Shown here one piece after another: positions 31,040 through 41,448 of a stretch of 64,000 nucleotides of DNA; position 1 is the stretch's first letter; every line of letters begins with the position of its first letter. The notes below the pieces were generated by a model. The model searched no databases and had not been told where the DNA came from. It worked only from the letters and a program-made list of their open reading frames with translations. Location of the stretch: contig CP102145.1 in the NCBI GenBank assembly GCA_024583055.1, forward strand, positions 930,001 through 994,000, given 5' to 3'. The position numbers and the translations under genes were made by a program. The stretch is from Streptococcus suis (GTDB lineage Bacteria > Bacillota > Bacilli > Lactobacillales > Streptococcaceae).

Positions 31040-31828
31040 TTATGCATCCAATTTTTGGTACTCCACCGCCAAGCCCCGTGCAACTGCTGGACGCTTAGCA
31101 ATTTTCTCCACCCACTGATTGAGGTTCTGATAGCTAGCAACATCTAAAAATTCCTTGGAACCTGGATAGAGATTGCCCTGAGCCAGACGACCATACCAAG
31201 ACCAGATGGCAATATCCGTAATAGTGTATTCGTCGCCAGCAATATAGGGACGGGTCGCCAAGAGCTGGTCTAACACATCTAGTTGACGCTTGGTTTCCAT
31301 GGCATAGCGGTTAATCGGATATTCCTGGGCAGTTGGCGCGTAGTGATAGAAATGTCCAAAGCCACCACCAACAAAGGGTGCTGCACCAGTCTGCCAGAAG
31401 AGCCAATTGAGGACTTCCGTGCGACCTGCCCAGTCCCTTGGCAAGAAGGCATCAAATTTCTCAGCCAAATAGAGCAAAATATGAGAAGACTCAAAGACAC
31501 GGACAGGATCTGCCCCTGAATAATCCACCATGGCAGGAATTTTTGAGTTTGGATTGATGTCTACAAAATCTGAACCAAACTGGTCGCCTTTGCCAATTTC
31601 AATCAAGAACAGGTCATAAGCCGCATCCGATATCCCCAATTCCTTGAGTTCTTCCAGCATGATAGCCACCTTTATGCCATTGGGTGTTCCAAGTGAGTAA
31701 ACCTGCAAGGGCTTGTCGCCTTTGGGCAAGGTTTGCTCAAAACGGCTACCTGCGCTAGGACGGTTACCAGTCCGATTGTCATTTTCATCTTCCCACTTCC
31801 ATACCTGTGGTTTCACATAATCTGTCAT
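31040..31828 (-). CDS. glutathione S-transferase (YghU-like)
   Basis: A 262-residue protein with thioredoxin-like N-domain (KPLQVYSLGTPNGIKVAIMLEEL) and helical C-domain (VLNWLFWQTGAAPFVGG, YTITDIAIWSWYG). The Asn in TPNGIK is typical of Nu-class YghU/YfcG enzymes, which bind two glutathiones and act as disulfide-bond reductases. S. suis has glutathione uptake, so the substrate is plausible. Twelve bases separate it from the downstream end of the 95-aa gene (31840-32127), with which it may be co-transcribed. Confidence 0.9.
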   Translation of the reverse strand: MTDYVKPQVWKWEDENDNRTGNRPSAGSRFEQTLPKGDKPLQVYSLGTPNGIKVAIMLEELKELGISDAAYDLFLIEIGKGDQFGSDFVDINPNSKIPAMVDYSGADPVRVFESSHILLYLAEKFDAFLPRDWAGRTEVLNWLFWQTGAAPFVGGGFGHFYHYAPTAQEYPINRYAMETKRQLDVLDQLLATRPYIAGDEYTITDIAIWSWYGRLAQGNLYPGSKEFLDVASYQNLNQWVEKIAKRPAVARGLAVEYQKLDA

Positions 31829-31839
31829 TCTATTTCCTC

Positions 31840-32127
31840 CTATAGGCTGTTTAAACCCATGACATAGCGATTGTAGCTTACTTGCAAATCCTGGATATAG
31901 CGGGCCAATTCAACCAGTTCCTTGGGCGCCCGCCAGGTCAGAGCAGTCACTTCTGCATTGACAAAAACAGAGAGTTGATCTGCCAAGAGATAGAGATTGT
32001 CCGACTTGTCTAATTTCTGCGCAAACTCCACAATCTTCTCACGCAAGACATCCGAAATAATACCTTCTTCTAAATTGTAAACAGCAGATAAATGGCTATA
32101 AAATTCGTCAGAATTTGCTTTTCTCAT
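31840..32127 (-). CDS. small helical protein, possible bacteriocin-immunity family
   Basis: Ninety-five residues from ATG at 32127, placed by CAAGGAGGTTAGT. All-helical and charged: EFYSHLSAVYNLEEGI, then REKIVEFAQKLDKSDN, LYLLADQLSVFVNAEV, and ELARYIQDLQVSYNRY. The four-helix layout and size resemble the enterocin A immunity family (PF08951), but the similarity is one of architecture only. No bacteriocin gene is nearby. It lies upstream of the GST gene and downstream of the rplA terminator. Confidence 0.5.
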   Translation of the reverse strand: MRKANSDEFYSHLSAVYNLEEGIISDVLREKIVEFAQKLDKSDNLYLLADQLSVFVNAEVTALTWRAPKELVELARYIQDLQVSYNRYVMGLNSL

Positions 32128-32185
32128 ACTAACCTCCTTGATATGCCTGGACATATTATACACTAAAATTCAGGCATTTTCAAAC

Positions 32186-32210
32186 AGAAAAAGACTGCCC
32201 GAAGACAGTC
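32186..32210 (-). terminator. rplKA operon terminator
   Basis: GACTGTC, UUCG-type loop TTCG, GGCAGTC, then TTTTT on the minus strand; 10 bp after rplA. Confidence 0.9.
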
Positions 32211-32220
32211 CCTCTACTCA

Positions 32221-32910
32221 TTACAATGAGTTAGGATCAACTTTGATACCAACACCTTGTGTTGTTGTAATTGATACTGAAGTCATGTACGTACCTTTAG
32301 CTGTAGCTGGTTTAGCTTTAGCCATTACATCGTGGAAAGCTTTAAAGTTTTCAACGAGTTTGTCAGCGTCAAATGATACTTTACCAATAAGAGCTTGTAC
32401 GATACCTGCTTTGTCAGCACGATAAGTGATTTTACCACCTTTAGACTCTTCAACTGCTTTAGCAACATCCATAGTTACTGTACCAGTTTTAGGGTTTGGC
32501 ATCAAGTTACGTGGACCAAGTACGCGACCAAGACGTCCAACAACAGCCATCATATCTGGAGTTGCGATAACAACGTCGAAGTCCAACCAACCACCGTTGA
32601 TTTTAGCAACGAGGTCATCTTCACCAACAAAGTCTGCACCAGCAGCTTTTGCTTCTTCTGCTTTAGCACCACGTGCGAAAACAAGAACGCGTGAAGTTTT
32701 ACCAGTACCGTTTGGCAATACCATTGCACCACGGATTTGTTGGTCCGCTTTACGTACGTCGATGTTCAAGTTGTAAGCAACTTCAACTGACGCGTCAAAT
32801 TTAGCGAAGTTTGTTTCTTTTGCAAGAGCAACAGCTTCTTCTACGCTGTACAATTTTGTGCTGTCGATTTTCTCAAGAGCAGCACGCAAGTTTTTGCTTT
32901 TTTTAGCCAT
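32221..32910 (-). CDS. rplA: 50S ribosomal protein L1
   Basis: A 229-residue L1 with [17 protein letters not shown] at the start and the signature regions [33 protein letters not shown] and KATGLNV-free C-terminus [17 protein letters not shown]1 binds 23S rRNA in the L1 stalk and represses its own operon by binding the leader before rplK. It lies 43 bases after rplK and is followed by a strong terminator. Confidence 0.98.
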   Translation of the reverse strand: MAKKSKNLRAALEKIDSTKLYSVEEAVALAKETNFAKFDASVEVAYNLNIDVRKADQQIRGAMVLPNGTGKTSRVLVFARGAKAEEAKAAGADFVGEDDLVAKINGGWLDFDVVIATPDMMAVVGRLGRVLGPRNLMPNPKTGTVTMDVAKAVEESKGGKITYRADKAGIVQALIGKVSFDADKLVENFKAFHDVMAKAKPATAKGTYMTSVSITTTQGVGIKVDPNSL

Positions 32911-32953
32911 GTTATATGTCTCCTTGTAATCAGATAATCTTGGGTGCTACTGC

Positions 32954-33379
32954 TTAGTCAGCAACAGTGAATCCCATAGAACGAGCAGTACCTTCGATCA
33001 TACGCATTGCAGCTTCAAGAGATGCAGCGTTCAAGTCAGGCATTTTAGTTTCAGCAATTTCTTGTACTTGTGCACGAGTAACTGTTGCAACTTTAGTTTT
33101 GTTTGGTGTACCTGAACCTTTTTCAACACCTGCAGCTTTTTTCAAAAGAACAGCAGCTGGTGGTGTTTTAGTGATGAAAGTGAATGATTTATCTTCATAC
33201 ACAGAGATAACAACTGGGATGATCATACCAGCTTGGTCAGCTGTACGAGCGTTGAACTCTTTAGTGAATCCCATGATATTGATACCTGCTTGACCAAGTG
33301 CTGGTCCGACTGGTGGAGCTGGAGTAGCTTTACCTGCAGGAATCTGAAGTTTTACGAGTTTTTCGACTTTTTTAGCCAT
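32954..33379 (-). CDS. rplK: 50S ribosomal protein L11
   Basis: A 141-residue L11, [20 protein letters not shown], with the [17 protein letters not shown] proline-rich loop and [19 protein letters not shown], then the C-terminal RNA-binding domain with [15 protein letters not shown]11 forms the GTPase-associated centre with L10 and 23S rRNA. AGGAGGATTTTATATC precedes the start, and an L1-type leader is visible further upstream. Confidence 0.98.
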   Translation of the reverse strand: MAKKVEKLVKLQIPAGKATPAPPVGPALGQAGINIMGFTKEFNARTADQAGMIIPVVISVYEDKSFTFITKTPPAAVLLKKAAGVEKGSGTPNKTKVATVTRAQVQEIAETKMPDLNAASLEAAMRMIEGTARSMGFTVAD

Positions 33380-33397
33380 GATATAAAATCCTCCTAT

Positions 33398-33436
33398 TGT
33401 GGTTTTGGCGGTAATTAAAGATTTTTACCTCCCACA
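33398..33436 (-). promoter_or_regulatory. ribosomal protein L1 leader (autoregulatory)
   Basis: On the minus strand TGTGG-GA-GGTAA pairs with TTACC-GCCAAAA-CCACA: two 5-bp stems separated by an asymmetric bulge, ending 10 bases before the rplK ribosome binding site. This stem-bulge-stem mimics the L1 site on 23S rRNA and is the known control element of rplKA operons; L1 binding is inferred. Confidence 0.75.
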
Positions 33437-33463
33437 AATATGCGCATTTACACATACCTTTTT

Positions 33464-33491
33464 ATTATACACGATTTCAGGAAAAATGCAA
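33464..33491 (-). promoter_or_regulatory. rplKA promoter
   Basis: TTGCAT and TATAAT, 16-bp spacing, minus strand, with an extended TG (GTGTATAAT). Confidence 0.8.
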
Positions 33492-33534
33492 GCTTTATGT
33501 TTACTTTTTTTTATTTTTTTAATAGAATATAAGT

Positions 33535-33888
33535 ATGTTATTACTGAAAATTGCAGCGGTTGTTTATCCAATTGTTACGCTGATTATTTCAATTCTATTT
33601 GTCAAATTATTAAAGTTAAATAAGAGGGGTTGGAACTTTGCAGACCTGGCTTTTCCTATGTTCGCTTTTGAATTTATCATCCTAACAGATAAGCTCTACT
33701 ACAGCAGCCTGCTACCCCACCTACTGCTAGCTCTTTCTCTGCTCTTGCTGATTCTGCTAACTGGCACTCTCTATAAAAAAAGAGAATTAGACTACAAGCG
33801 TTTTTTCAAGGTTTACTGGAGAGCTGGTTTTCTCCTGACCTTTCTCATGTACATCGGTCTTCTCGTCGCCATCTTTACCCAAAAATAA
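33535..33888 (+). CDS. DUF3397 membrane protein
   Basis: A 117-residue protein with four predicted membrane helices: LLLKIAAVVYPIVTLIISIL, FPMFAFEFIILTDKLYY, LLPHLLLALSLLLLILLTG and AGFLLTFLMYIGLLVAIFT. The YKRFFKVYWRAGFLL stretch resembles the DUF3397 family of small Lactobacillales membrane proteins. It is the only plus-strand gene in this core segment, and a shared terminator separates it from the convergent VOC gene. No strong ribosome binding site is visible. Confidence 0.8.
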   Translation: MLLLKIAAVVYPIVTLIISILFVKLLKLNKRGWNFADLAFPMFAFEFIILTDKLYYSSLLPHLLLALSLLLLILLTGTLYKKRELDYKRFFKVYWRAGFLLTFLMYIGLLVAIFTQK

Positions 33889-33890
33889 GC

Positions 33891-33921
33891 AATCCCTCCT
33901 GAGAAATTGTCAGAAGGGATT
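33891..33921. terminator. bidirectional terminator
   Basis: AATCCCT...AGGGATT with an inner TGA/TCA pairing, T-run on the plus strand and A-rich flank giving T on the other. It sits between convergent DUF3397 and VOC genes. Confidence 0.85.
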
Positions 33922-33925
33922 TTTT

Positions 33926-34312
33926 CTATTCATGAATTTCTAATGGTAGACCATCTGGGTCAAAGAAGAAGGCCATCTTCTTGCCATCAAAATCGTCATA
34001 TCGCAGGGTTTCGTGGGGAATGTCCAAGCGGTCAAACTCCGCCAGACAGGCCTCTACATCTGCGACCTTAAAAGCTAAATGCCGTAGGCCAGTGTGTTCT
34101 GGTTGAGGCATTTTGGGGCGCAAGGGAGCGTCAGGCTTGATAAAGATTTCTAAGACCAGATTGTCCTTTTTGACATTGAAAAGAATGTCATTTTTTTCTG
34201 GGCGAATATGCTCATCCAGCTGTTCAAAGCCCAATTTGTCCACATAAAATTCTCTAGTTTTGTCATAATTACTGCCGATAATGGCTAGGTGGTGCATCGT
34301 TTCAAAGGTCAT
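33926..34312 (-). CDS. VOC-family (glyoxalase/bleomycin-resistance-like) protein
   Basis: A 128-residue single-domain vicinal oxygen chelate protein. MHHLAIIGSNYDKTREFYVDKLGFEQ holds the first metal histidine, HTGLRHLAFKVADVEAC the second, and FFFDPDGLPLEIHE the closing glutamate. The substrate is unknown; SMU.1112c-like proteins are common in streptococci. Its start overlaps the ftsK-type translocase stop (TAATG). Confidence 0.88.
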   Translation of the reverse strand: MTFETMHHLAIIGSNYDKTREFYVDKLGFEQLDEHIRPEKNDILFNVKKDNLVLEIFIKPDAPLRPKMPQPEHTGLRHLAFKVADVEACLAEFDRLDIPHETLRYDDFDGKKMAFFFDPDGLPLEIHE

Positions 34313-36660
34313 TACTGTGTCTCCAATACTTTTCTAGGTTTGGTCCCTTCGGCTGGACCGATGACGCCAGCTGCCTCTAATTCTTCCATCAAACGGGTTG
34401 CGCGGTTAAAACCGACCGATAGGCGGCGCTGGATCATAGATGCGGAAGCCTTTTGCGTTTCGATGACGAGGGCACGCGCCTCATTGAAGAGAGGGTCACC
34501 CTCAGAAGCTCCGCCATTGTCATCGAAACCACCATCGCCTTCTGCTACTTCGCCCGGATCAAAGGACTCGTCGTATTCGGCATCGGCCTGATCTTTGACA
34601 AAGCTGACAATCCGCTCGACATCATCATCCGAGATAAAGGAGCCTTGTAAGCGAATTGGAGCCGACTCGCCAATAGGATGGAAGAGCATGTCCCCGCGAC
34701 CGAGGAGTTTTTCGGCGCCATTTTCTCCCAAAATGGTCCGCGAATCCGTGCCCGATGCGACCGCAAAAGCCACACGAGACGGCACATTTGCCTTGATCAG
34801 ACCTGAAATAACATCAACGGACGGACGCTGGGTTGCTAAAATCATGTGAATGCCTGCCGCACGAGCTTTTTGCCCCAGACGGATAATGGCATCCTCCACT
34901 TCCTTGCTGGCGACCATCATCAGGTCAGCCAACTCGTCCACGATGACGACAATCAAAGGTAGGGGAATTTGTTTTTCCTCGGAACGGCTGTTAAATTCCT
35001 CAACCTTGGCATTGTAGCCTTCAAGGTTACGGACGCCGATATGACTGAAGAGTTCGTAGCGTTTCTCCATCTCGTCCACCACCTTTTGCAGGGCGCGCGC
35101 TGCCTTACGAGGATTGGTCACAACAGGGATGAGCAGGTGGGGAATATCATTATAGACCGACAATTCAACCATTTTGGGGTCAATCATCATAAACTTGACT
35201 TGGTCAGGACTGGCCTTCATCAAAATAGAAGAAATAATACCGTTGACCGCGACAGATTTACCAGAACCGGTCGATCCTGCTACCAGCAAGTGAGGCATTT
35301 TGGCAAGGTCAAAGGATTTGACAGAGCCGTTGACTGCTTTTCCAAGCGGAATTTCCAAGAGTTTGTTAGCATCCGTCTTAGATTGTTCCCAAAGTTCACG
35401 GAAGGGCACCATAGCCACTTCAGAATTGGGTACCTCGATACCGACCAAGGATTTTCCCGGAATTGGCGCCTCAATACGGACATCTTTGGCAGCTAGAGCC
35501 AGAGCCAAATCATCCGCCAAATTGGAAATCCGATTGACACGGACACCGACAGCGGGTTTTAATTCATAGCGGGTGACCGACGGTCCGATTTCTGCTCGCT
35601 CTACAACTACCTTGATACCAAAGCTGGCAAAGGTGTCTTCCAAAATCTTAATGTTCTGTCGGACCAGACGTTTTTCATTGGACTGGCTTTTGGCCTTGAT
35701 TGGCGCAAAGAGGTCAATGGACGGTAATTTGTAGGCCAAGCGTTGCTTGAGCTTGGGTTTGAAGTCGATCTGAACTTCGACATCATCCACTTCTTCTGGA
35801 AGGTCGGCACTTAGGTGTGCTTCCTCATCCTCAACCAGCATAACTGGAAATTCATCTTCTACCTCTTCTAAATGATCGTATTCTGAAATAATGGGCACTT
35901 GAACTGGTTCTGCGTCTAGAATTTCACCCGTTTCCAAATCGACTGGCCTATCCAAGGCCAATGATTCTTCTTCCTCCAAACGCAGGCGCTCTTCCTCCAA
36001 GCGAGCCAATTCTAGCTGGCGTTTTTCTTCTCGCTCGGCCCGCTTCAACTCCCGAAGCTCTGCCCTTTTTAACTGGCCCTCCGTCATCTTATCCTTGAGA
36101 ACTGCCAGGCCATCGGCCACATCGTAGACAGACCATGGACTCATAAAGAAAATACCAAAGGCAATCAAGAGAAGACCGATGAAAAAGGAGCCTAGATTAG
36201 AAAATAGGAAGGCAATGGGCATATAGAAGGCGCTACCCAGCAGGCCTCCACCCAGAAACTCCTTGACCTGAAAACGCGATAGCTCATTCAAACTCAGCCG
36301 CAAACTATAGGTAAAGAGGTCCGAACCACTGTAGGAAACATCCAAATAGGCCTGAAAGCCTATCAGAAGACCGGCCACAATCAGGTAAAAGCCCGAAATC
36401 ATCCCTTCTCTGCGCTGCCAAAATTGGGGGAAAACAAAGTAGACTATAAGTCCTGCCAGGACTAGATAAGATAGACTACCAAATAGCAGGCGGAAGACAT
36501 TGTAGGCCGTCACACCAAAGGCACCCAGCCGACTAGCTGTCAAAATAATGAATAGGACGCCGAAAATCCGAATCAAGATTTTTTTGACCCTGTCTTGTTG
36601 GGCTATTTCAGCCTTGGTCGGCCGCCTTGTTTTCTTTCCTTTTTTATTTGCTTGTTTCAT
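34312..36660 (-). CDS. ftsK: FtsK/SpoIIIE-type DNA translocase
   Basis: A 782-residue septal motor. Four to five membrane helices occupy the first ~175 residues, then a charged E/R-rich linker (about residues 195-310). The motor has Walker [16 protein letters not shown], Walker [16 protein letters not shown] and [17 protein letters not shown], and the gamma winged helix is [20 protein letters not shown]. It pumps chromosome ends through the closing septum using KOPS-like guides. The name follows the family; spoIIIE is an alternative. Confidence 0.95.
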   Translation of the reverse strand: MKQANKKGKKTRRPTKAEIAQQDRVKKILIRIFGVLFIILTASRLGAFGVTAYNVFRLLFGSLSYLVLAGLIVYFVFPQFWQRREGMISGFYLIVAGLLIGFQAYLDVSYSGSDLFTYSLRLSLNELSRFQVKEFLGGGLLGSAFYMPIAFLFSNLGSFFIGLLLIAFGIFFMSPWSVYDVADGLAVLKDKMTEGQLKRAELRELKRAEREEKRQLELARLEEERLRLEEEESLALDRPVDLETGEILDAEPVQVPIISEYDHLEEVEDEFPVMLVEDEEAHLSADLPEEVDDVEVQIDFKPKLKQRLAYKLPSIDLFAPIKAKSQSNEKRLVRQNIKILEDTFASFGIKVVVERAEIGPSVTRYELKPAVGVRVNRISNLADDLALALAAKDVRIEAPIPGKSLVGIEVPNSEVAMVPFRELWEQSKTDANKLLEIPLGKAVNGSVKSFDLAKMPHLLVAGSTGSGKSVAVNGIISSILMKASPDQVKFMMIDPKMVELSVYNDIPHLLIPVVTNPRKAARALQKVVDEMEKRYELFSHIGVRNLEGYNAKVEEFNSRSEEKQIPLPLIVVIVDELADLMMVASKEVEDAIIRLGQKARAAGIHMILATQRPSVDVISGLIKANVPSRVAFAVASGTDSRTILGENGAEKLLGRGDMLFHPIGESAPIRLQGSFISDDDVERIVSFVKDQADAEYDESFDPGEVAEGDGGFDDNGGASEGDPLFNEARALVIETQKASASMIQRRLSVGFNRATRLMEELEAAGVIGPAEGTKPRKVLETQ

Positions 36661-36743
36661 TACAACCTCAACTTTCTCAATCTCTTTATTTTACCATATT
36701 TTTAGTCCGAATTCAGGCTAGAAATGCAGGTACTGACGAGACG

Positions 36744-36768
36744 AGAAAGAGAGAATCTTTCGACTCTC
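36744..36768 (-). terminator. greA terminator
   Basis: GAGAGTC, GAAA loop, GATTCTCTC, then TTTCTC on the minus strand. Confidence 0.75.
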
Positions 36769-36777
36769 CCCACACTT

Positions 36778-37260
36778 TTATTTTGTCTTTTCAACATTCA
36801 AGATTTTCACCTGGTAGCTTCCAGCTGGTGTCTCAATCAGAGCAACATCTCCAGTCTTCTTACCAATCAAGGCATGACCGATAGGACTTTCATTTGAAAT
36901 CTTATTGGCAAAGGCATCCGCACCAGCAGCACCAACGATGTGATAAACATCTTCGTCTGTCTCACCAATTTCTTGAACTGTAACGGTCTTACCGATAGCC
37001 ACTTCGTCTGCTGCAACAGCATCGCTATTGACAATTTCCGCATAACGAATCTTGTTCTCGATAGTTGAAATTTGACCCTCTACAAAAGCCTGCTCATCTT
37101 TAGCTGCTTCGTATTCAGAGTTTTCCGAAAGGTCTCCGTAAGAACGGGCGATTTTAATACGCTCCACAATCTCCGGACGACGGACCAACTTCAGTTCTTC
37201 TAATTCTTTTTCCAACAATTCCTTTTCTTCCAAGGTCATTGGATAGGTTTTTTCTGCCAT
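36778..37260 (-). CDS. greA: transcription elongation factor GreA
   Basis: A 160-residue standard GreA from ATG at 37260 (AAAAGGAAGTAAAA upstream). The coiled-coil tip is [33 protein letters not shown] with the acidic D-x-x-E-N, and the C-terminal domain ends [14 protein letters not shown]. It rescues backtracked RNA polymerase. It follows mltG by 75 bases, the typical streptococcal order. Confidence 0.97.
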   Translation of the reverse strand: MAEKTYPMTLEEKELLEKELEELKLVRRPEIVERIKIARSYGDLSENSEYEAAKDEQAFVEGQISTIENKIRYAEIVNSDAVAADEVAIGKTVTVQEIGETDEDVYHIVGAAGADAFANKISNESPIGHALIGKKTGDVALIETPAGSYQVKILNVEKTK

Positions 37261-37334
37261 TTTTACTTCCTTTTCATGTTTGTCAGGGATGAAAACAAAA
37301 TTATGCGGAAAATCCACATAATTTTGCCTCAACC

Positions 37335-39155
37335 TTATTGATTATTTAATTTGCTATTTACGTGTGTTTCAACGTTTTGATTGTGCTCGTCAAATGAAGC
37401 GGTAAAATACACTTCTCCAGTCGTCACATCTGCTACAAAGTAGAGATAGTCTGTCTGGTTTGGATTGATGGTCGCCTGAATAGCTGCCAAACTTGGACTT
37501 CCTACAGGACCAGGCATTAGACCTAGGTGTACGTAGTTGTTATAAGGTGAATCAATCGCAGTGTCGATTCCTGCATCCTCAGCCAAGGTTGTCTTCTCAC
37601 CCAGTTTGCCCATTGCATACAAAACAGCGATGTTAGACTGCAAAGGCATGCCGATGTTCATACGATTGTAGAAAGTGCTTGCGATATTCCGACGGTCCTC
37701 GTCTGTAGTACCTTCCTTTTCAACCAGTGAAGCCATGGTCAATACTGAATTCACATTCAAGCCCTTGTTTGGAAGCTCCGCATAGTATGGTTGCAAGGCA
37801 GTATTGGTCGCCGCAATCATATCTTCTACCAATTGCTCAACAGTCGTGTCTTCGTAATACTCATAAGTAGCTGGAAAGAGATATCCTTCCAACTGATGCT
37901 TAACACCACTATCCGCTGCAGGCAGGCTTGCAAAGAGGTCTGGATAAGTCTCTGTCATTCGCGTGATGAAAGCTGGGTCCTGAACCGTTGCCATAAAGGC
38001 ATCCGAGCTAAATGGAGATTCCGCTTTTTCATCCTCTGAAGCACTATTTTGGGTAATCGCTTGGGCAATCTGCTCAATGGTGTACCCCTCAATAACCAGG
38101 ATTTTACCTGATGCAGGTTTTTCAGCGACTGGAGTTCCTCCCTCTTGCAACTTCTTAGCCAAATCTTCTACAGACATGGCCTGGTTCAAATTATAGAAAC
38201 CACTCTGGAAGCTATTATAGCTCTTTAATTTAGAGAAGTAGTTAAAGACTGTCGCGTTCTTAATCAGCTTATTTTCTAAAAGAATTTGACCGATTTGACT
38301 AGTAGAAGAACCTTCTGGAATTTCCACTTGAATAGTCTCTGAAGCTTCCACATTGACTGGTTCTAAGCTTGACTTGACATAGAAGAAACCAGCAATCAAG
38401 GTAGCCACCAGGGCCAAGGCAACCAAGGAAACAATGGTCCCGACAATTTTCTTAGCTGTTTTATCTTGTTTCTTCTTAACTTGCTTGGTCGCACCGCGTC
38501 TTCTTGCCAAGGGTTCTTCCATTTCAACAACAGGAGTCACTGGTTCAGGTTGAGGAGTTACTGCAGGAGCAACCTCTACCTCATCTCTTGTAAATACCGA
38601 CTCATCTTCCAATGGAGGTAAAATCATCGGTTCAGGTTGAGGAAGTGGCTCTTCTTCGGCTATTTCCGGATAATCCATTCCAGCCGCAATGGTCCGCAAC
38701 TGTTGCAGACTGCGCTCAACCGTATCTTCCAATGGAGGTTCTACTGTCTCGTTCCCCTCTTCTTGAGAAAATTCTGGCGCGATTGGAGGCAGTTCAACTT
38801 CCTCTTCCTTGACCGACAAATCCATTTCAACCGCTTTCGGAGGCAAATCTTCTGCAATCTTTGGCATAACCTTTGTTTCTTCAAGGCCAAGCTCGTCCTC
38901 AAAAGCAATCTTGTTAATTCGAATGGTTTGTGGCGCTGTTTCTTTTGTTTGTTCCAAGGCTTCTGTCAAAGGCAGATGCGTTGGAGTTGCTTGCTTCTTC
39001 TCTGTAGATTCTTGTAAGGATTCAACAATATCCTGTCTACTCGGAAGGTCCGAATCTGTGTTTTGGCGTTTTGATTTCAATTCCTCTAGTTCTCTTAATA
39101 TCTGATCACGAAAACTAGCAGATTGTGTGTCTTTATCTTCAAAATCCTTTGGCAC
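37335..39155 (-). CDS. mltG: endolytic murein transglycosylase
   Basis: About 606 residues from GTG at 39155, with AAAGGAGTAGTATT directly upstream; the longer frame has no site. An acidic disordered region of about 230 residues precedes one membrane helix ([18 protein letters not shown]). The extracellular part has a LysM-like segment and the YceG/MltG domain with catalytic glutamate in [15 protein letters not shown] and [17 protein letters not shown]. It cuts nascent glycan and sets chain length. Long acidic N-termini are usual in streptococci. Confidence 0.95.
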   Translation of the reverse strand: MPKDFEDKDTQSASFRDQILRELEELKSKRQNTDSDLPSRQDIVESLQESTEKKQATPTHLPLTEALEQTKETAPQTIRINKIAFEDELGLEETKVMPKIAEDLPPKAVEMDLSVKEEEVELPPIAPEFSQEEGNETVEPPLEDTVERSLQQLRTIAAGMDYPEIAEEEPLPQPEPMILPPLEDESVFTRDEVEVAPAVTPQPEPVTPVVEMEEPLARRRGATKQVKKKQDKTAKKIVGTIVSLVALALVATLIAGFFYVKSSLEPVNVEASETIQVEIPEGSSTSQIGQILLENKLIKNATVFNYFSKLKSYNSFQSGFYNLNQAMSVEDLAKKLQEGGTPVAEKPASGKILVIEGYTIEQIAQAITQNSASEDEKAESPFSSDAFMATVQDPAFITRMTETYPDLFASLPAADSGVKHQLEGYLFPATYEYYEDTTVEQLVEDMIAATNTALQPYYAELPNKGLNVNSVLTMASLVEKEGTTDEDRRNIASTFYNRMNIGMPLQSNIAVLYAMGKLGEKTTLAEDAGIDTAIDSPYNNYVHLGLMPGPVGSPSLAAIQATINPNQTDYLYFVADVTTGEVYFTASFDEHNQNVETHVNSKLNNQ

Positions 39156-39382
39156 AATACTACTCCTTTCACACAATTACCCTTTATTATATCTTAAAAA
39201 AATTACAAAATCAAGGAATTTAAAGCCATTAACACGACATTGTATGAAAAAATGCATGCAACCATTTTCTGATAACATGCAACGTTTTTTTATCATTATT
39301 TCATTCAATTCTCCAAGTTATTAGTGACAACTGAACGTTTTGTGGGATTCCCATAGCACACGTTGAGGAGACAGGAATTCCC

Positions 39383-40876
39383 TTAATCCCGTCTAAAAAT
39401 ATCCCGTGTATAGACTTTGTCTGTCACATCATCCAAATTGACATCATAACGGTTGGCCACAATCGCCTGGCTCATTTCCTTAAATTTCTTTAAGTTGTTG
39501 ACAACTTTGGAGCCAAAGAAGGTCGAACCATTTTCCAAGGTGGGTTCAAATATTATGACCTTAGCCCCCTTGGCTTTCAAGCGCTTCATCACCCCTTGTA
39601 TCGAACTCTGACGGAAATTGTCCGAATTGCTCTTCATGGTCAAGCGATAAATGCCAATCGTAATCTCTTTCTCCACTTCCTGATGAAATTGATCATGGCC
39701 TGAATAGTCGTAATATCCTGCCAATTTCAAGACTTGATCGGCAATGAAATCCTTACGAGTACGGTTGGATTCCACGATGGCTGACATCATATTCTGAGGC
39801 ACTTTATCATAGTTTGCTAAGAGTTGTTTGGTATCTTTAGGCAGGCAGTAGCCCCCATAGCCAAAGGAAGGATTATTATAATGTTCTCCAATACGAGGAT
39901 CCAAGCCAATCCCGCGGATGATGGATTCGGAGTTCAAGCCCTTCATCTCTGCGTAGGTATCCAACTCATTAAAGTACGAAACCCGTAAGGCCAGATAGGT
40001 ATTGGCAAAGAGCTTAACTGCTTCGGCTTCTGTTGCCCCCATATGCAGGACCTCAATCTGGTCTTTCAGAGCGCCTTCTTTCAAGAGCATAGCGACCTTT
40101 TTAGCAGCCGCAATGGTCTCTGGAGCATCATCGTGTTCATAGGAAACGATGATCCGGGAAGGATAGAGATTGTCATACAAGGCTTTGGATTCCCTTAAAA
40201 ATTCTGGACTGAAAAGAATGTTCTTGGTGCCAAACTTTTTACGAACCGACTGCGTAAAGCCAACAGGAATGGTGGACTTGATGACCATTAGGGCTTGAGG
40301 GTTGACCTTCATGACCGTCTCAATGACTGCCTCCACATGACTGGTATCAAAATAATTCTCCGCGCTATCATAGTTGGTCGGTGCAGCTATGATGACAATT
40401 TCAGCTTCTTTGTAGGCTGTTTCGGCATCCAAGGTCGCAACCAGGTCCAGGTCCTTTTCCGCCAAATACTGCTCGATGTAGTCGTCCTGAATCGGTGATT
40501 TCCTAGCATTGATCAACTCAACTTTTTCAGGAATCACATCGACCGCAACAACTCGATGGTGTTGCGCCAAGAGAACGGCATTAGACAGACCGACATAGCC
40601 CGTACCTGCGATAGCAATTTTGGTTTTTTCAACTCTCGTTTTTGAAGAAGTGTCGATATTGGTCACAAATAATGTAGCAAGATCAAATTCCAAGACTTGA
40701 GCCAATCTTTCAAGCTGAGGAATGGATGGGATATAATCCCCCTTCTCAATCCTACTGATCATGGCACGATTGATGCCGGTCGCATGAGCCAGTTCTTGTT
40801 GGGAATAGCCAGACTGTTTTCTATTTTCTAAGACTATCGATTTTAATTTTTCAATTGAAAATATGCTATTGCTCAT
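39383..40876 (-). CDS. UDP-glucose 6-dehydrogenase with N-terminal XRE HTH domain
   Basis: A 497-residue fusion. Residues about 10-68 are an XRE helix-turn-helix ([20 protein letters not shown], then [14 protein letters not shown]). From residue ~86 it is a full UGDH: Rossmann [40 protein letters not shown], the catalytic cysteine in [14 protein letters not shown] and the C-terminal NAD/UDP domain. UGDH makes UDP-glucuronate for capsule or hyaluronan. It has its own promoter, and its start is preceded by GATGAGGTGTTAGA. Stand-alone UGDHs lack the HTH. Confidence 0.93.
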   Translation of the reverse strand: MSNSIFSIEKLKSIVLENRKQSGYSQQELAHATGINRAMISRIEKGDYIPSIPQLERLAQVLEFDLATLFVTNIDTSSKTRVEKTKIAIAGTGYVGLSNAVLLAQHHRVVAVDVIPEKVELINARKSPIQDDYIEQYLAEKDLDLVATLDAETAYKEAEIVIIAAPTNYDSAENYFDTSHVEAVIETVMKVNPQALMVIKSTIPVGFTQSVRKKFGTKNILFSPEFLRESKALYDNLYPSRIIVSYEHDDAPETIAAAKKVAMLLKEGALKDQIEVLHMGATEAEAVKLFANTYLALRVSYFNELDTYAEMKGLNSESIIRGIGLDPRIGEHYNNPSFGYGGYCLPKDTKQLLANYDKVPQNMMSAIVESNRTRKDFIADQVLKLAGYYDYSGHDQFHQEVEKEITIGIYRLTMKSNSDNFRQSSIQGVMKRLKAKGAKVIIFEPTLENGSTFFGSKVVNNLKKFKEMSQAIVANRYDVNLDDVTDKVYTRDIFRRD

Positions 40877-40907
40877 TCTAACACCTCATCATGCAAAAGT
40901 TACAAAA

Positions 40908-40936
40908 AGCATATCATTTGTTATTTATAGTTGCAA
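40908..40936 (-). promoter_or_regulatory. promoter of the HTH-UGDH gene
   Basis: TTGCAA and TATGCT, 17-bp spacing, minus strand. The -35 lies in the palindrome GTTGCAAC, and TTGATCAA (40941-40948) is just upstream; either could be an operator for the gene's own HTH domain. The rest of 40949-41162 shows no gene. Confidence 0.7.
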
Positions 40937-41162
40937 CAAATTGATCAATATTAGTACAAATATTTTCATAACAACTAACTCTGCAAATTAGTAAATAACC
41001 TATCAAATCACTCAAATTTTTTAATAATCATCTATTTTACATTAGAATGAGAAGGAAAGAAAGTATCTTACAATACTTTTACAATTTGATTCCCAATGAT
41101 TCAAAAAACAAATTTCCTATAAAAATGATTCCGTCGTTCTTCACCTATTTGGGAATTGGAAT

Positions 41163-41366
41163 TTGACAATTGAACAAACTAAGGAAACGAACACTCCAGA
41201 GTCGCCATATTCCAATACCAAACAGGAGCAGACCAATACTCCTATTAAAGTAATAAAACGAAAAACTTTTGATTTTAGGAACTTTAATAAGAATAAAGGT
41301 TGCCCTGGACATAAAGAAGGAGAAAACGAAATTCGGAACCCACTACATTTGACAAAGAGTCAATAA
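41163..41366 (+). pseudogene. ISL3-family transposase relic (C-terminus)
   Basis: A short frame with SPYSNTKQEQTNTPIKVIKR and KTFDFRNFN matches the C-terminal end of IS1167/ISL3-type transposases. A +1 shift near 41300 restores ALDIKKEKTKF, the normal family ending, showing a frameshift plus loss of everything upstream. The relic is immediately followed by a terminal inverted repeat. It marks an old insertion at the edge of the capsule locus. Confidence 0.85.
41338..41361. mobile_element. ISL3/IS1167-type terminal inverted repeat
   Basis: The 24-base end reads on the minus strand as GACTCTTTGTCAAATGTAG then TGGGT, the typical IS1167-family end. The matching left end is not present nearby. 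From 41367 to 41448 I see nothing else. Confidence 0.75.
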
Positions 41367-41448
41367 TTTAACACATAAATTAAAGTATGCTTTTGACAAT
41401 TGAGTGTAATACCACCTTTGTAACCTGCTCGCAATAAAAAACGAAAAG

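Noticed and set aside
39252..39283. Two CATGCAAC direct repeats upstream of mltG
   Set aside because: Only two short copies, with no link to a promoter or mobile element; could be chance.
40877..41162. A gene or riboswitch upstream of the HTH-UGDH gene
   Set aside because: Beyond the promoter and two palindromes, no ORF with a start signal or recognisable aptamer is seen.
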